Assembly (NCBI GenBank): GCA_025058175.1
Contig: JANXED010000003.1
Location: 1 to 64,000, forward strand
From: Candidatus Calditenuaceae archaeon
GTDB taxonomy: Archaea > Thermoproteota > Nitrososphaeria_A > Caldarchaeales > Calditenuaceae
Reading direction: 5' to 3'
Length of the DNA: 64,000 nt
Under the pieces are notes generated by a model. It saw only the letters and a list, made by a program, of their open reading frames with translations, had not been told where the DNA came from and ran no database searches. Every line of letters begins with the position of its first letter. Position 1 is the first letter of the stretch. The position numbers were made by a program, and so were the translations under genes. Positions 8,933-17,473 of the stretch are shown one piece after another.

Positions 8933-10092
8933 TGTTGCTCAACTCGCTCCTCATGACCGGGAACGAGGCCGCGGCGTACGCGGTCAAGCAGTCCGACGTC
9001 GACCTGATCACCGCATACCCGATCACGCCCCAGACGACGATCGTCGAGAAGTTGGCCGAGTACGTCGGGAGGGGGGACGTCAAGGCCGCGATGGTCCTCA
9101 TCGAGTCGGAGCACTCCGCGCTCAGCGCGTGCATAGGCGCCTCCGCGGCGGGGGCCAGGGTCTTCACCGCCACCAGCAGCCAGGGGCTCGCGTACATGCA
9201 CGAGGTGATGTACGTCGCCTCCGGGCTGAGGCTCCCGATCGTAATGGCGGTGGCGAACAGGGCGCTCTCCGCTCCGATCAACATCCACTGCGACCACTCT
9301 GACATCATGGGTTCGAGGGACTCGGGATGGGTCCAGGTCTTCTGCGAGGACCCGCAGGACGTCTACGACAACGTCGTCAAGGCCTTCAGGCTCGCCGAGG
9401 ACCCGAGGGTGCTGCTCCCGGTAGCGGTTAACTTCAACGGCTTTACCACCTCGCACTCGTGCGAACCAGTCGCCGTGCTCCCAGATGAGGAGGTCAGGAG
9501 GTTCCTCCCGAGGAGGGAGAGGCATAGGCTCAGCTACGACGAGCCGATGACGATCGGTGGCTTCGCGCTCCCGGACGCCTACTTCGAGTCGAAGGTCGAG
9601 CAGGAGAAGGCCCTCAGGGCCGCGGGCCGAGTCTTCACGGAGGTTGAGGAGCTTTACCCGAACTCCGAGTCGAAGAGGGGCGCGATCCACGCCGAGTGGA
9701 CCGGGGGGCGAGTGAAGCTGATTTGCATGGGCGACGTCGCGGGGTCGCTCAGGCACTTCGTGAAGACGCAGAGGCTGCAGGACATCTTCGATGTCCTCTC
9801 GGTCAGGCTATTCAGGCCCTTCCCGAGGCGGAGGTTGATCGAGCTGCTGAACGACGCGGAGCTCGTGGTCGTGATGGACAGGTCCCTCTCGCCGGGGGCC
9901 GTGTCGCCTCCGCTGGTCTCAGAGGTCAAGTCCGCGCTTTACGACGCAGGGTTCCGTGTACCGGTGTGGAGCGTCGTTTACGGGCTTGGCGGGAAGCCTG
10001 TCACGCTGAGGAAGATCGGCAGGCTCCTCGGGGAGGCGGAGAGGGGAGTGAGGGAGCGTGAAGCCAGGTCGAGGCGGATCCTCCTCAGGTGA
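8932..10092 (+). CDS. porA: 2-Oxoacid:ferredoxin oxidoreductase, alpha subunit
   Basis: Alpha subunit (386 aa) with the pyrimidine-binding and transketolase-C domains. The TAYPITPQTTI motif near the N-terminus contacts TPP and the 2-oxoacid, and the SxGLAYMHE segment is typical. The frame runs open about 50 codons further upstream, but those codons overlap porD and do not resemble the family; the ATG overlapping the porD stop (ATGA) begins MLLNSLLMTGNEAAAYA and is chosen. Forms a complex with the gamma, delta and beta subunits. Confidence 0.93.
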   Translation: MLLNSLLMTGNEAAAYAVKQSDVDLITAYPITPQTTIVEKLAEYVGRGDVKAAMVLIESEHSALSACIGASAAGARVFTATSSQGLAYMHEVMYVASGLRLPIVMAVANRALSAPINIHCDHSDIMGSRDSGWVQVFCEDPQDVYDNVVKAFRLAEDPRVLLPVAVNFNGFTTSHSCEPVAVLPDEEVRRFLPRRERHRLSYDEPMTIGGFALPDAYFESKVEQEKALRAAGRVFTEVEELYPNSESKRGAIHAEWTGGRVKLICMGDVAGSLRHFVKTQRLQDIFDVLSVRLFRPFPRRRLIELLNDAELVVVMDRSLSPGAVSPPLVSEVKSALYDAGFRVPVWSVVYGLGGKPVTLRKIGRLLGEAERGVREREARSRRILLR

Positions 10093-10102
10093 GGTGGCCG
10101 GC

Positions 10103-11005
10103 ATGGTGTCAAGGCTCGACGAGCTGGTCGGGTTCGAGCCCCTGAGCCCGGGCCACTCGGCCTGCGCGGGCTGCGGCGCGATGATCGCGGTCAGGCAGGT
10201 CCTGCTCGCTGTGCCGCAGCCCTACATCGTCGTGAACGCCACCGGGTGCGTCGAGGTCGTGACGACCCAGTACCCGAACACGGCGTGGAGGGTCCCGTAC
10301 GTCCACGTGGCCTTCGAGAACGCGGCAGCGGTCGCCTCTGGGATCGAGGCGGCCCTGAGGGTCCTGAAGGAGAAGGGGCTGGCGCGGGACCATAGGGTCG
10401 TCGTGATCGCAGGCGACGGGGGTACCGCGGACATAGGCCTCCAAGCGCTCTCGGGCGCCCTCGAGAGGAGACACTCGTTCCTCTACGTCTGCTATGACAA
10501 CGAGGCCTACATGAACACCGGGATCCAGCGCTCCTCCCTCACGCCCCACGGCGCGTGGACCTCGACTACGCCGTTCGGGAAGGCGGGCCCGAAGAAGGAC
10601 CTGATCGCGTTCGCGGTCTCCCATGGCGTCCCCTACGCCGCCACCGCATCGCCCTACTTCTGGAAGGACCTCGCCAACAAGGTGAGGAAGGCCCTGACCT
10701 TCGATGGGCCGACTTTCCTCCACGTCCTGGCGCCCTGCAACAGGGGCTGGAGGTTCGATCCGTCCCTGACGATGCGGATCGCGAAGCTCGCGGTCGAGAC
10801 TCGGTACTTCCCGCTCTACGAGGTCGAAGAAGGGAAGTACAGGATCAATTACTTCGTCTCGAGGCCACGGCCGCTCGAGGAGTTCCTCCGTCTCCAAGAG
10901 AGGTTCAGCTACCTCCTCAGACCCGAGAACGCCCATCTCCTCGAGGAGCTGAAGAGGGAGGTTGAGGCCCGTTGGGAGGGGCTGGTGAGGCTGGCCGGCT
11001 CGTGA
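10103..11005 (+). CDS. porB: 2-Oxoacid:ferredoxin oxidoreductase, beta (TPP) subunit
   Basis: TPP-binding beta subunit (300 aa). CAGCG (C21, C24), C49 and the later APCNRGW cysteine supply the proximal [4Fe-4S] cluster. GDGG at 105-108 to N133 (YDNEAYMNTG) is the magnesium-TPP motif. The ATG at 10103 has GAGGTG just upstream and is preferred over an in-frame GTG at 10058 that would overlap porA. Last gene of the operon; a strong hairpin follows 24 bp after the stop. Confidence 0.93.
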   Translation: MVSRLDELVGFEPLSPGHSACAGCGAMIAVRQVLLAVPQPYIVVNATGCVEVVTTQYPNTAWRVPYVHVAFENAAAVASGIEAALRVLKEKGLARDHRVVVIAGDGGTADIGLQALSGALERRHSFLYVCYDNEAYMNTGIQRSSLTPHGAWTSTTPFGKAGPKKDLIAFAVSHGVPYAATASPYFWKDLANKVRKALTFDGPTFLHVLAPCNRGWRFDPSLTMRIAKLAVETRYFPLYEVEEGKYRINYFVSRPRPLEEFLRLQERFSYLLRPENAHLLEELKREVEARWEGLVRLAGS

Positions 11006-11029
11006 GTTGCTGAGGGCCTAGCCCATCGA

Positions 11030-11047
11030 GAGGTCTGTCGAGACCTC
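11030..11047. terminator. Hairpin between porB and tRNA-Gly
   Basis: Perfect inverted repeat GAGGTCT-GTCG-AGACCTC, a 7-bp stem with a 4-nt loop. It lies between two convergent units, porGDAB on plus and tRNA-Gly on minus, so it may end both. No T-run follows, so termination is inferred only from position and symmetry. Confidence 0.45.
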
Positions 11048-11092
11048 AACGGTTAGGGGCGCGAGGCCGAGACCTTGAAGATGTCTGCCCTC

Positions 11093-11166
<74 letters not shown>

Positions 11167-11274
11167 CACCGACCTGCCATCCTGCTCAGCTCTTAACATT
11201 TTCGGGAGATCGGCAGAGCCCTGGCGCCCGATCGCGGTACGTATTTCCCTTAGGTCTGCGCACGTGGTAGGAGC

Positions 11275-11934
11275 ATGCTGGCAGCGCAGGAGATCTCGGA
11301 GGGCCTCAGAAGGGCGATGGGCGACCGGGGGAAGAGGAAGTTCGTCCAGTCGGTGGAGCTACAGGTGAACCTCAGGGACATAGACCTGAAGAAACCGGAG
11401 AACAGGTTCACTGAGACGGTCGAGCTGCCGAGGGGCCTGGGGTCGAGGCCGAGGAGGGTCGCGGTGATCGCGGGCGGCGCGCTCGCTGTTGAGGCGAGGA
11501 AGTCCGCGAACATCGACAAGGTCCTCGAGAGGGAGGAGGTCGAGCTGCTCGTGGGGAACAAGAAGGCCGCGAAGAAGCTCGCGAGGGAGTACGACTACTT
11601 CCTCGTCGACACTTCCCTCATCTCCCTCGCCGCGAGGGCCCTGGGGTCAGCACTGGGCTATGTGGGGAAGGCGCCGGTGCCCGTTCCAGCGGGGACCGAC
11701 ATCGACGCGATGGCCGCGAGGTACAAGCGGAGCGTGACGGTCAGGGTGAGGAAGAACCCGCAGGCGAACTGCGTGATCGGGACCGAGGAGATGCCGATAG
11801 ATCACCTCCTCGAGAACGCGCAGGCGGTCCTGAACAGGGTCGTCGAGAGGCTCCCGAAGAGGTGGGCGAACGTTCAGTCGGTCTACCTGAAGCTCTCGAT
11901 GGGCGAGCCGGTGAGGCTCTCGGTCAGGCGGTAG
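11275..11934 (+). CDS. rpl1: Ribosomal protein uL1
   Basis: Large-subunit protein L1 of the stalk that binds 23S rRNA helices 76-78 and helps release E-site tRNA. 219 aa is the normal archaeal length; the N-terminal RKFVQSVELQVNLRDIDLKKPENRF and the central GxALGxYVGKAPVPVP-like segment are family hallmarks. ATG start. In most archaea uL1 lies in an operon with uL11, uL10 and P1; here uL11 is next door but on the opposite strand, and the two coding ends overlap by 11 bp. uL10 and P1 are absent from the window. Confidence 0.96.
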   Translation: MLAAQEISEGLRRAMGDRGKRKFVQSVELQVNLRDIDLKKPENRFTETVELPRGLGSRPRRVAVIAGGALAVEARKSANIDKVLEREEVELLVGNKKAAKKLAREYDYFLVDTSLISLAARALGSALGYVGKAPVPVPAGTDIDAMAARYKRSVTVRVRKNPQANCVIGTEEMPIDHLLENAQAVLNRVVERLPKRWANVQSVYLKLSMGEPVRLSVRR

Positions 11935-12418
11935 CCGCCTCTCCGAGGAGCCCCTCGTGTACCCCCTCTTCGAGTTCCCTGAGGACCTCCTTGGGGTTCT
12001 TGCCGTCGACGTTCACGCCCATGCTCACGCAGACCCCGAGGACGGTCTTGACCGCGGCCCTGAGCGAGTTGACCCTCATGTGGGGCATCTTCATCCTCGC
12101 GATCTTCACGACCTGCTCCATCGTGAGGTTCGCGACCGCCTTCCTCCCGGGCTCCCCCGAGCCCTTCTCGATCTGGGCCTCCTTCGCTATCAGCGCTGAG
12201 ACCGTGGGTATCCCGACCTCGACGTCGAACTCTTTCGTGTCGGTGTTGACCCTGACTTTCACGGGGACCCTCATCCCCCTGAACTCCGAGGTCAGCTCGT
12301 TGATCCTCTCGACGACCGCGAGGACGTTCAGCCCCAAAGGTGTCAGCGAAGGGCCTATCGGCGGACCGGCGGTCGCCTTCCCTCCCTCAACGTCGAACCT
12401 GAACGTCTTGATGGGCAT
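11924..12418 (-). CDS. rpl11: Ribosomal protein uL11
   Basis: L11 of the GTPase-associated centre (164 aa), needed for factor-dependent GTP hydrolysis. The N-terminal domain has the GGKATAGPPIGPSLTPLGLN motif; the C-terminal RNA-binding domain contains KIARMKMPHM and GVCVSMGVNVDG. The ATG lies close to a CTTTTATTAG box (about 12441-12451, minus strand), suggesting a leaderless transcript. Convergent with uL1, overlapping it by 11 bp at the 3' ends. Confidence 0.96.
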   Translation of the reverse strand: MPIKTFRFDVEGGKATAGPPIGPSLTPLGLNVLAVVERINELTSEFRGMRVPVKVRVNTDTKEFDVEVGIPTVSALIAKEAQIEKGSGEPGRKAVANLTMEQVVKIARMKMPHMRVNSLRAAVKTVLGVCVSMGVNVDGKNPKEVLRELEEGVHEGLLGEAATA

Positions 12419-12503
12419 CCCGCGCAGCTGCCCTTCCTCGATCTAATAAAAGTCGTCGGACCTCGTGACCAGGCTTTTAACTCCCCGAGGGCTGGTGAGG
12501 GAC

Positions 12504-13814
12504 GTGAAGAGGACGCACGAGATCGCCGAGATCCCCGAGGAGCCCGGGACGACGGTGAGGATCGCGGGGTTCGTAGAGAACGTGAAGGAGGTCGGGAGGC
12601 TGGTCTTCGTCTGGGTCAGGGACAGGAGCGGGATCGCGCAGCTCACCTTGAGGAAGGCGGAGGCGCCCGAGGACCTCGTTAGGGTCGCGAAGTCCCTGAA
12701 CACCCACGACGTCGTCTCGGTCGTCGGCGTGGTTCCGGAGCGGAGGGAGGCGAAGGTCGGAATCGAGCTGATCCCGAAGGAGGTCGAGGTCCTCTCGAGG
12801 GCGGAGAGGCTTCCGATAGACGTGACGGGGGCCGCCGCGACCCAGCTCGACACGAGGCTCGACTGGAGGCCCATCGACCTCAGGAACCCCAGGAACCTGG
12901 CCGTGTTCAGGATCCAGCAGTCCCTCGTCAGGGGGATGACCGAGTGGCTCGAGTCCCGCGGGTTCGTTCAAGTCTTCACGCCCTGCATCATCGGCGCTCC
13001 CTCAGAGAGCGGCGCGGAGATGTTCGAGATCGACTACTTCGGGAAGAGGGCCTACCTCAGGCAGGACCCGCAGCTACACAGACAGCTCCTGATGGTCGCG
13101 GGCTTCGATAGGATCTACGAGGTCGGTCCGAGTTGGAGGGCCGAGCCCAGCCACACGCCGAGGCACCTCTGCGAGCACAGGGGCTGCGCCGTTGAGCTCT
13201 CCTACATCTCCGACGAGACTGACGTCATGAGGGTCGAGGAGGAGCTCTTCATCGCGGGGCTGAAGAGGGTCCTCGAGGAGAGGACGAGGGAGCTCGAAGC
13301 TCTCGGCGTGGAGCTGGAGGTGCCGAGGACGCCGCTCCCTGAGCTCAGGTTCCCGGAGATCTACGAGATCCTCAGCTCGATGGGCAAGGATATCAGGTAC
13401 GGCGACGACCTTGACAGGGAGTCCGAGAGGCTCCTCAGCCAGTACGTCTTGGAGAAGTACAAGTCGGAGGCCTTCTTCATCAACAGGTTCCCGTTCGCCG
13501 TGAAGCCCTTCTACGTCATGAGGGTCGACGAGGACCCGACGTGGGCGAGGAGCATCGATCTGGTATACAGGGGGCTTGAGATGAGCTCGGGGGGACAGAG
13601 GGAGCATAGGTACGAGAAGATCGTGGAGCAGGTCAGGCTCAAGGGGATGAACCCCGAGAGCGTGAAGTGGTTCACCGAGTTCTTCAGGTACGGCGCACCA
13701 CCCCACGGTGGCTTCAACATCGGGATCGAGAGGCTGACGATGGCGGTAGTCGGAGCCTCGAACATCAGGGAGGTCGTGCTCTTCCCGAGGGCGCCTGAGA
13801 GGTTCATGCCTTGA
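12504..13814 (+). CDS. aspS: Aspartyl-tRNA synthetase, archaeal type
   Basis: Class IIb synthetase (436 aa) that charges tRNA with aspartate. N-terminal OB-fold anticodon domain, then catalytic motifs 1-3: the QLHRQLLMV region, motif 2 around SWRAEPSHTPRHLCEH, and motif 3 GGFNIGIERLTM. The frame opens at 12465, but archaeal AspRS proteins begin right before RTHEIAEI; the GTG at 12504 has GGTGAGG at 12494-12500 and lies downstream of a CTTTTAACT box (12474-12483). No bacterial GAD insertion. Whether it also charges tRNA-Asn cannot be decided here. Confidence 0.93.
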   Translation: MKRTHEIAEIPEEPGTTVRIAGFVENVKEVGRLVFVWVRDRSGIAQLTLRKAEAPEDLVRVAKSLNTHDVVSVVGVVPERREAKVGIELIPKEVEVLSRAERLPIDVTGAAATQLDTRLDWRPIDLRNPRNLAVFRIQQSLVRGMTEWLESRGFVQVFTPCIIGAPSESGAEMFEIDYFGKRAYLRQDPQLHRQLLMVAGFDRIYEVGPSWRAEPSHTPRHLCEHRGCAVELSYISDETDVMRVEEELFIAGLKRVLEERTRELEALGVELEVPRTPLPELRFPEIYEILSSMGKDIRYGDDLDRESERLLSQYVLEKYKSEAFFINRFPFAVKPFYVMRVDEDPTWARSIDLVYRGLEMSSGGQREHRYEKIVEQVRLKGMNPESVKWFTEFFRYGAPPHGGFNIGIERLTMAVVGASNIREVVLFPRAPERFMP

Positions 13815-14032
13815 GCCACGCCGAGAGGTTCGGGAGGCTGGCGAGGCGTGCCCTTGAGCCCGGCATCTCGGAGGAGGAGCTCTGGAGGGTCGCGGAGGAG
13901 ATGGTCGTGTTGAAGCGGGAGCTGAGGTCCGAGCACGGCTTCGGCGAGGGAGACGTCCCGTTCGAGGAAGAGGTAAGGCTCCAGTTCTCTAGGCTCAGGG
14001 CCCTGAGGGAGAACTTGGGCGTCGACGGCTGA
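13811..14032 (+). CDS. Small helical hypothetical protein coupled to aspS
   Basis: 73-residue ORF whose TTG start overlaps the aspS stop (TTGA), so it is probably translated with it. Rich in Glu, Arg and Leu, predicted mostly alpha-helical, no membrane segment. The stretch LARRALEPGISEEELWRVAEE faintly recalls the N-terminus of GatC, the small subunit of the tRNA amidotransferase that works with non-discriminating AspRS, but similarity is too weak for a call. Function unknown. Confidence 0.55.
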   Translation: MSHAERFGRLARRALEPGISEEELWRVAEEMVVLKRELRSEHGFGEGDVPFEEEVRLQFSRLRALRENLGVDG

Positions 14033-14154
14033 CCCCAGCCCCTTCCGTCGGAAGTCCTTTCCAGGTCTCTACCCAACATGTTATCTGAAGGTGGACGGTG
14101 AGCCCCCAACCCCTTCCCGGATTCAGTTTTATCTTGGGATCAGAGGTTCGGGTC

Positions 14155-14901
14155 GTGCAGAGCGTCAGGCTCCCCGAGCGGCCAGAGGAGCTCTTGCCTT
14201 CGGTGAGGGCGGCCCTCTGTAGGGAGCTGCTCGAGAAGCACGGGCTCCGGAAGGTCCAGGTCGCCTCAATACTTGGCGTCAGGCCCGCGACGGTCACCCA
14301 TTACCTCAGCAAGAAGAGGGGCGCGCAATGGCTCGAGGCGATCGAGTCAGACGCGACGGCCCGGAGGATGATATCCGAGGCTGCGGAGTCTATGGCGAGG
14401 AGGCACAGGCTGGGCGTGGCGGTAGAGGCCTCGAGGGAGGTCTCCGAGCTCGCGAACAGGCTCTACTCGGTCATCGCAGGCGAGCGCGCAGCCGGAGGCG
14501 CAGGGGTCCTGAGCGAGGAGACTCTCAGCTCCATCGCCGAGAGGATCAGGCTCGAGGAGGCCGTCGCGAGGAGGGTGCTCGAGGTGATGAACAGGGTGAG
14601 GGACGCCGCGGTCCAACAGGTCCTCAGGCAGATCGCGGTCGACAGCCTCAGGCACGCCGAGATACTCACGCTCGTCTCGAGGGGCATCGGGACCGACCAC
14701 GGGTCCCTGAGGTCAGACCTGGCCCTACTGGAGGAGCTGATGGAGTACGAGTCGGAGGCCGAGGAGAAGGGCCTCACCGAGCTCGCTGAGATGGTGGGAA
14801 ATCCGGCGCTCGCGGCGCTGCTGGTCTCGATCGACCACGACGAGCAGAAGCACGTAGCGATGCTCGAGGTCCTCCTCGGATCGAGGCGCAGCGTAGCCTA
14901 A
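14155..14901 (+). CDS. HTH regulator with C-terminal ferritin-like domain
   Basis: 248 aa from the GTG at 14155, chosen because TTTTATCTT (14127-14135) lies 24 nt upstream; a GTG at 14098 would add 19 residues upstream of that box. Residues ~32-56 (KVQVASILGVRPATVTHYLS) form an XRE-type helix-turn-helix like archaeal COG2522 regulators. Residues ~130-245 are a helical bundle with repeated acidic and histidine positions (E134/E135, D163 and H167, E198/E200, then D227, D229, E230 and H233 in DHDEQKH) resembling a ferritin/rubrerythrin di-iron site. This suggests an iron- or oxidant-sensing repressor. The HTH call is firm; the di-iron call is inference. Confidence 0.65.
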   Translation: MQSVRLPERPEELLPSVRAALCRELLEKHGLRKVQVASILGVRPATVTHYLSKKRGAQWLEAIESDATARRMISEAAESMARRHRLGVAVEASREVSELANRLYSVIAGERAAGGAGVLSEETLSSIAERIRLEEAVARRVLEVMNRVRDAAVQQVLRQIAVDSLRHAEILTLVSRGIGTDHGSLRSDLALLEELMEYESEAEEKGLTELAEMVGNPALAALLVSIDHDEQKHVAMLEVLLGSRRSVA

Positions 14902-14921
14902 TGGTCGTGGTTTAACGCCGT

Positions 14922-14971
14922 GAAATCCGCTCGCCCGTGCGGGAATTTCAGGGTTCAGTGAGCCTTACTGA
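14922..14971. terminator. Two hairpins after the HTH-ferritin gene
   Basis: GAAATCCGC (14922-14930) pairs imperfectly with GCGGGAATTTC (14939-14949), and TCAGT (14955-14959) pairs with ACTGA (14967-14971). They lie in the 139-bp gap before the phnD-like gene. Either may be a terminator or an operator; there is no T-run. Confidence 0.3.
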
Positions 14972-15014
14972 CGGTCGTCCTCCCGTGTCGGGCGTTGTCG
15001 TCGTGAAAGGTTAT

Positions 15015-15029
15015 TATAACGACGTTATA
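15015..15029. promoter_or_regulatory. Palindromic operator TATAAC-GAC-GTTATA at the phnD promoter
   Basis: Perfect 6+3+6 inverted repeat that overlaps the TATA box (TTATTATAA, 15011-15019) and ends 11 nt before the GTG start of the transport operon. A near-identical element, TATAAC-GCT-GTTATG, stands at 56824-56838 in front of the riboflavin kinase-regulator gene (12 of 15 positions identical). Position and symmetry suggest a repressor site. Confidence 0.55.
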
Positions 15030-15040
15030 CTCTAGCGGGC

Positions 15041-15970
15041 GTGAGACGCTCGCACCTCCTCGGGATCCTTGCGATCGTCGCGTTGGCGTCCATCGCGGTT
15101 TGGTCCCTCTGGGGCGTGCAGACCAGAGACGAGCCGATCGTTGTCGCGATCCAACCGACTCAGAACCCCGCAGCGATCCTCGAGAGGGCCCAGCAGCTGA
15201 AGGAGTACCTGACGGCCAAGCTCGGCAGACCGGTCGAGGTCTACGTCCCGACGAGCTACTCGGCGGTGATCGAGGCGCTGAGGTACGTCAACGTCCACGC
15301 GGCGATGATGGGCTCGTGGCCGTCCGCGATCGCGGTGAGGGTCGCGGACTCGGAGGTCTACCTCGCGGAGGTGAGGACCGTGGCGATCGACGGCAGGAGG
15401 GTCGAGGGCACGTTCTACTTCTCGTACTGGATCGTGAGGCCGGACTCGCCGTACACCAAGCTCGAGGACCTGAGGGGGAAGAGGGTCTGCTTCCCGAGCC
15501 CCATCTCGTCCTCGGGTTACCTGGCGCCGCTCGCGAGGATGGTTGAGCTCGGTCTCCTGACCAGGAAGGGCGATAAGCCCGTCGACCCGAAGGAGTTCTT
15601 CTCCGAGGTTTACTTCGGCGGCGGATACCAGCAGTGCTACGAGGCTTTGATGGCCGGGAACGTGGACGTGACCGTGACCGCGGGCGACGTCGCTTACGAC
15701 CTCTTCCAGAAGGTGATGGCCACGACCAGGGTGATCGAGCAGCAGGGGCCGCTCCCGTCCCACACGCTGGTCGTCTCGAAGAGGCTGGACCCGCGGACGA
15801 GGGAGCTCCTGATCTCGGCCTTTGAGGACCTCGGGAGGGAGGAGTACAGGGAGCTCATGAGGAGGCTCGTCTCCGGGCTCTTCGTCGGGTGGGAGAGGAA
15901 GGACTCGAAGGAGCACCTCGCCTCCCTGCAAAGGTTCATCGAGCTGACGGGGCTCGGGTACGACGCTTGA
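15041..15970 (+). CDS. phnD: PhnD-like ABC transporter substrate-binding protein
   Basis: Extracellular solute-binding protein (309 aa) of the phosphate/phosphite/phosphonate family. N-terminal hydrophobic segment at 5-25 (signal or anchor; no lipobox cysteine). Family features are QPTQNPAAI, the MMGSWPSAIAV segment, LRGKRVCFPSPISSSGYLAP and VTAGDVAYD. GTG start about 26 nt after the TATA box. First of three genes (binding protein, ATPase, permease). Phosphonate is the default ligand, but no C-P lyase or phosphonatase is in the window and an operator is shared with rbkR, so a flavin-related or other ligand is possible. Confidence 0.85.
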   Translation: MRRSHLLGILAIVALASIAVWSLWGVQTRDEPIVVAIQPTQNPAAILERAQQLKEYLTAKLGRPVEVYVPTSYSAVIEALRYVNVHAAMMGSWPSAIAVRVADSEVYLAEVRTVAIDGRRVEGTFYFSYWIVRPDSPYTKLEDLRGKRVCFPSPISSSGYLAPLARMVELGLLTRKGDKPVDPKEFFSEVYFGGGYQQCYEALMAGNVDVTVTAGDVAYDLFQKVMATTRVIEQQGPLPSHTLVVSKRLDPRTRELLISAFEDLGREEYRELMRRLVSGLFVGWERKDSKEHLASLQRFIELTGLGYDA

Positions 15971-15980
15971 GGGACCTCCG

Positions 15981-16688
15981 TTGAGGATATCGCTGCGGGA
16001 CGTGAGCTTCGCCTACAGGCCCGGGAGGCCGGTCCTCAGCTCCGTGAGCCTGGACATCGAGTCCGGCGAGGTCCTGATGGTCCTGGGGAGGAGCGGCGCG
16101 GGGAAGACGACGCTCCTCAAGCTCGCGGCGGGCCTCCTGAAACCACAGTCGGGCTCCGTGGTATACGAGGGCCTTCAAGTCGACGGGAGGCGAAGTCGGG
16201 CCATAGCTTACGTCCCGCAGGCGATCGGCATCGTCGAGAACCTCACGGTCCTGGAGAACGCGCTCCTCGGGGCCCTCGGCGGGCTCTCGCTCTTCTCGCA
16301 GGTCGTCGGGTCCTTCCCCAGAGAGGCGGTCTCGAGGGCGAAGGACGCCTGCGAGCTCCTGGGACTCGGGGATTACGTCAACGTCAAGGCGAAAGAGCTT
16401 AGCGGCGGGCAGAAGCAGAGGGTCGCGATCGCGAGGGCACTGGTCCAAGGCGCGAAGATTGTCCTCGCCGACGAGTTCGTCTCCCAGCTCGACCCCTTAA
16501 CTTCGCTGGAGGTGTTGGAGCTGACTAGGGACCTGAGGACGCAAGGGATAGGGTTCGCGATCACCACACACGACGTCCACCTCGTCCCGAAGTTCGGCGA
16601 CAAGGTCGCTGTGATCAGGGACGGCCGGATCGCGCTCCACAAGGACGCTTCTAACGCGTCCGTCGAGGAGGTCCTGAGCGTGTTTTGA
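15981..16688 (+). CDS. phnC: PhnC-like ABC transporter ATP-binding protein
   Basis: 235-residue importer ATPase: Walker A GRSGAGKTT at 36-44, signature LSGGQKQR at 140-147, Walker B VLADE at 161-165. The signature-to-Walker B region and TTHDVHLVPKFGDKV match PhnC. TTG start 10 bp after the stop of the binding-protein gene; overlaps the permease start by 4 bp (TTGA). Powers uptake of the ligand bound by the upstream protein. Confidence 0.9.
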   Translation: MRISLRDVSFAYRPGRPVLSSVSLDIESGEVLMVLGRSGAGKTTLLKLAAGLLKPQSGSVVYEGLQVDGRRSRAIAYVPQAIGIVENLTVLENALLGALGGLSLFSQVVGSFPREAVSRAKDACELLGLGDYVNVKAKELSGGQKQRVAIARALVQGAKIVLADEFVSQLDPLTSLEVLELTRDLRTQGIGFAITTHDVHLVPKFGDKVAVIRDGRIALHKDASNASVEEVLSVF

Positions 16689-17452
16689 GGGCCTTACGGT
16701 GGGCCGGCCCCAACGCGAACCTCCTGATCCTCCTGGGGGTCGCGCTGGTCCTGCTTTGGCACTTCGGAGCCTTCAGCCCAAGGACGATCTCCAAGCTCCC
16801 GAACCTCTGCGTCTTCCTCGCGAACGCCTTCCCTCCAGACCCGGAGCCGATACCGGTTCTCCTCGGGAGCATGCTCGAGACGGTGTTGATAGCGCTCGCC
16901 GGGACGACGCTCGCGGTCCTAGTCTCGGTGCCGCTGGCATCGCTGAGCAGCAGGTCGTTGTTCACTGCGCCGGTCACCAGCTTCTTCAGGTTCCTCCTGT
17001 CTGTGATTAGGACCATCCCGGCCATCCTCTGGGCGCTCCTCTTCGTCATCACAGTCGGGTTCGGGCCCCTAGCCGGCGTCCTGGGGACCGCGGTGTACTC
17101 GATCGGATACCTCGGCAAGCTACTCTACGAGGCCTTCGATGCGGTCGACAGGGACGTCCTAGACTCGGTCAGGATCTCTGGCGCGGGGAAGCTGGCTCTG
17201 ATGAGGTACGTCGTGATCCCTGAGTCTGCGAACTACATCATCAGCCAGGCGATCTTCATGTTCGAGTACAACGTGAGGGCCTCGACGATCCTCGGGCTGG
17301 TCGGCGCGGGAGGCATCGGGTTCTACATCCTCTCCTACGTCCAGGTCCTCGACTACAGGTCCCTCACGACGGCCCTGCTCGTGGTCCTAGCGTTCGTCGT
17401 TGCGATAGACGTCGCGAGCAGCAGGCTCAGGTCCAAGTTCTTGCCATCTTGA
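16685..17452 (+). CDS. phnE: PhnE-like ABC transporter permease
   Basis: Integral membrane subunit (255 aa) with about six transmembrane segments. The EAA loop lies around SVRISGAGKLALMRYVVIPES, and the VRASTILGLVGAGGIGFY segment is the hallmark of PhnE. Translationally coupled to phnC through TTGA. Last gene of the operon, convergent with the sulfite-oxidase-family gene 21 bp away. Confidence 0.9.
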   Translation: MRALRWAGPNANLLILLGVALVLLWHFGAFSPRTISKLPNLCVFLANAFPPDPEPIPVLLGSMLETVLIALAGTTLAVLVSVPLASLSSRSLFTAPVTSFFRFLLSVIRTIPAILWALLFVITVGFGPLAGVLGTAVYSIGYLGKLLYEAFDAVDRDVLDSVRISGAGKLALMRYVVIPESANYIISQAIFMFEYNVRASTILGLVGAGGIGFYILSYVQVLDYRSLTTALLVVLAFVVAIDVASSRLRSKFLPS

Positions 17453-17473
17453 TGTGGGCCTGGCATCAGGAGC

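Noticed and set aside
11026-11092. Hairpin region as a riboswitch or small RNA
   Set aside because: Only one simple stem-loop between convergent units; a terminator role is simpler.
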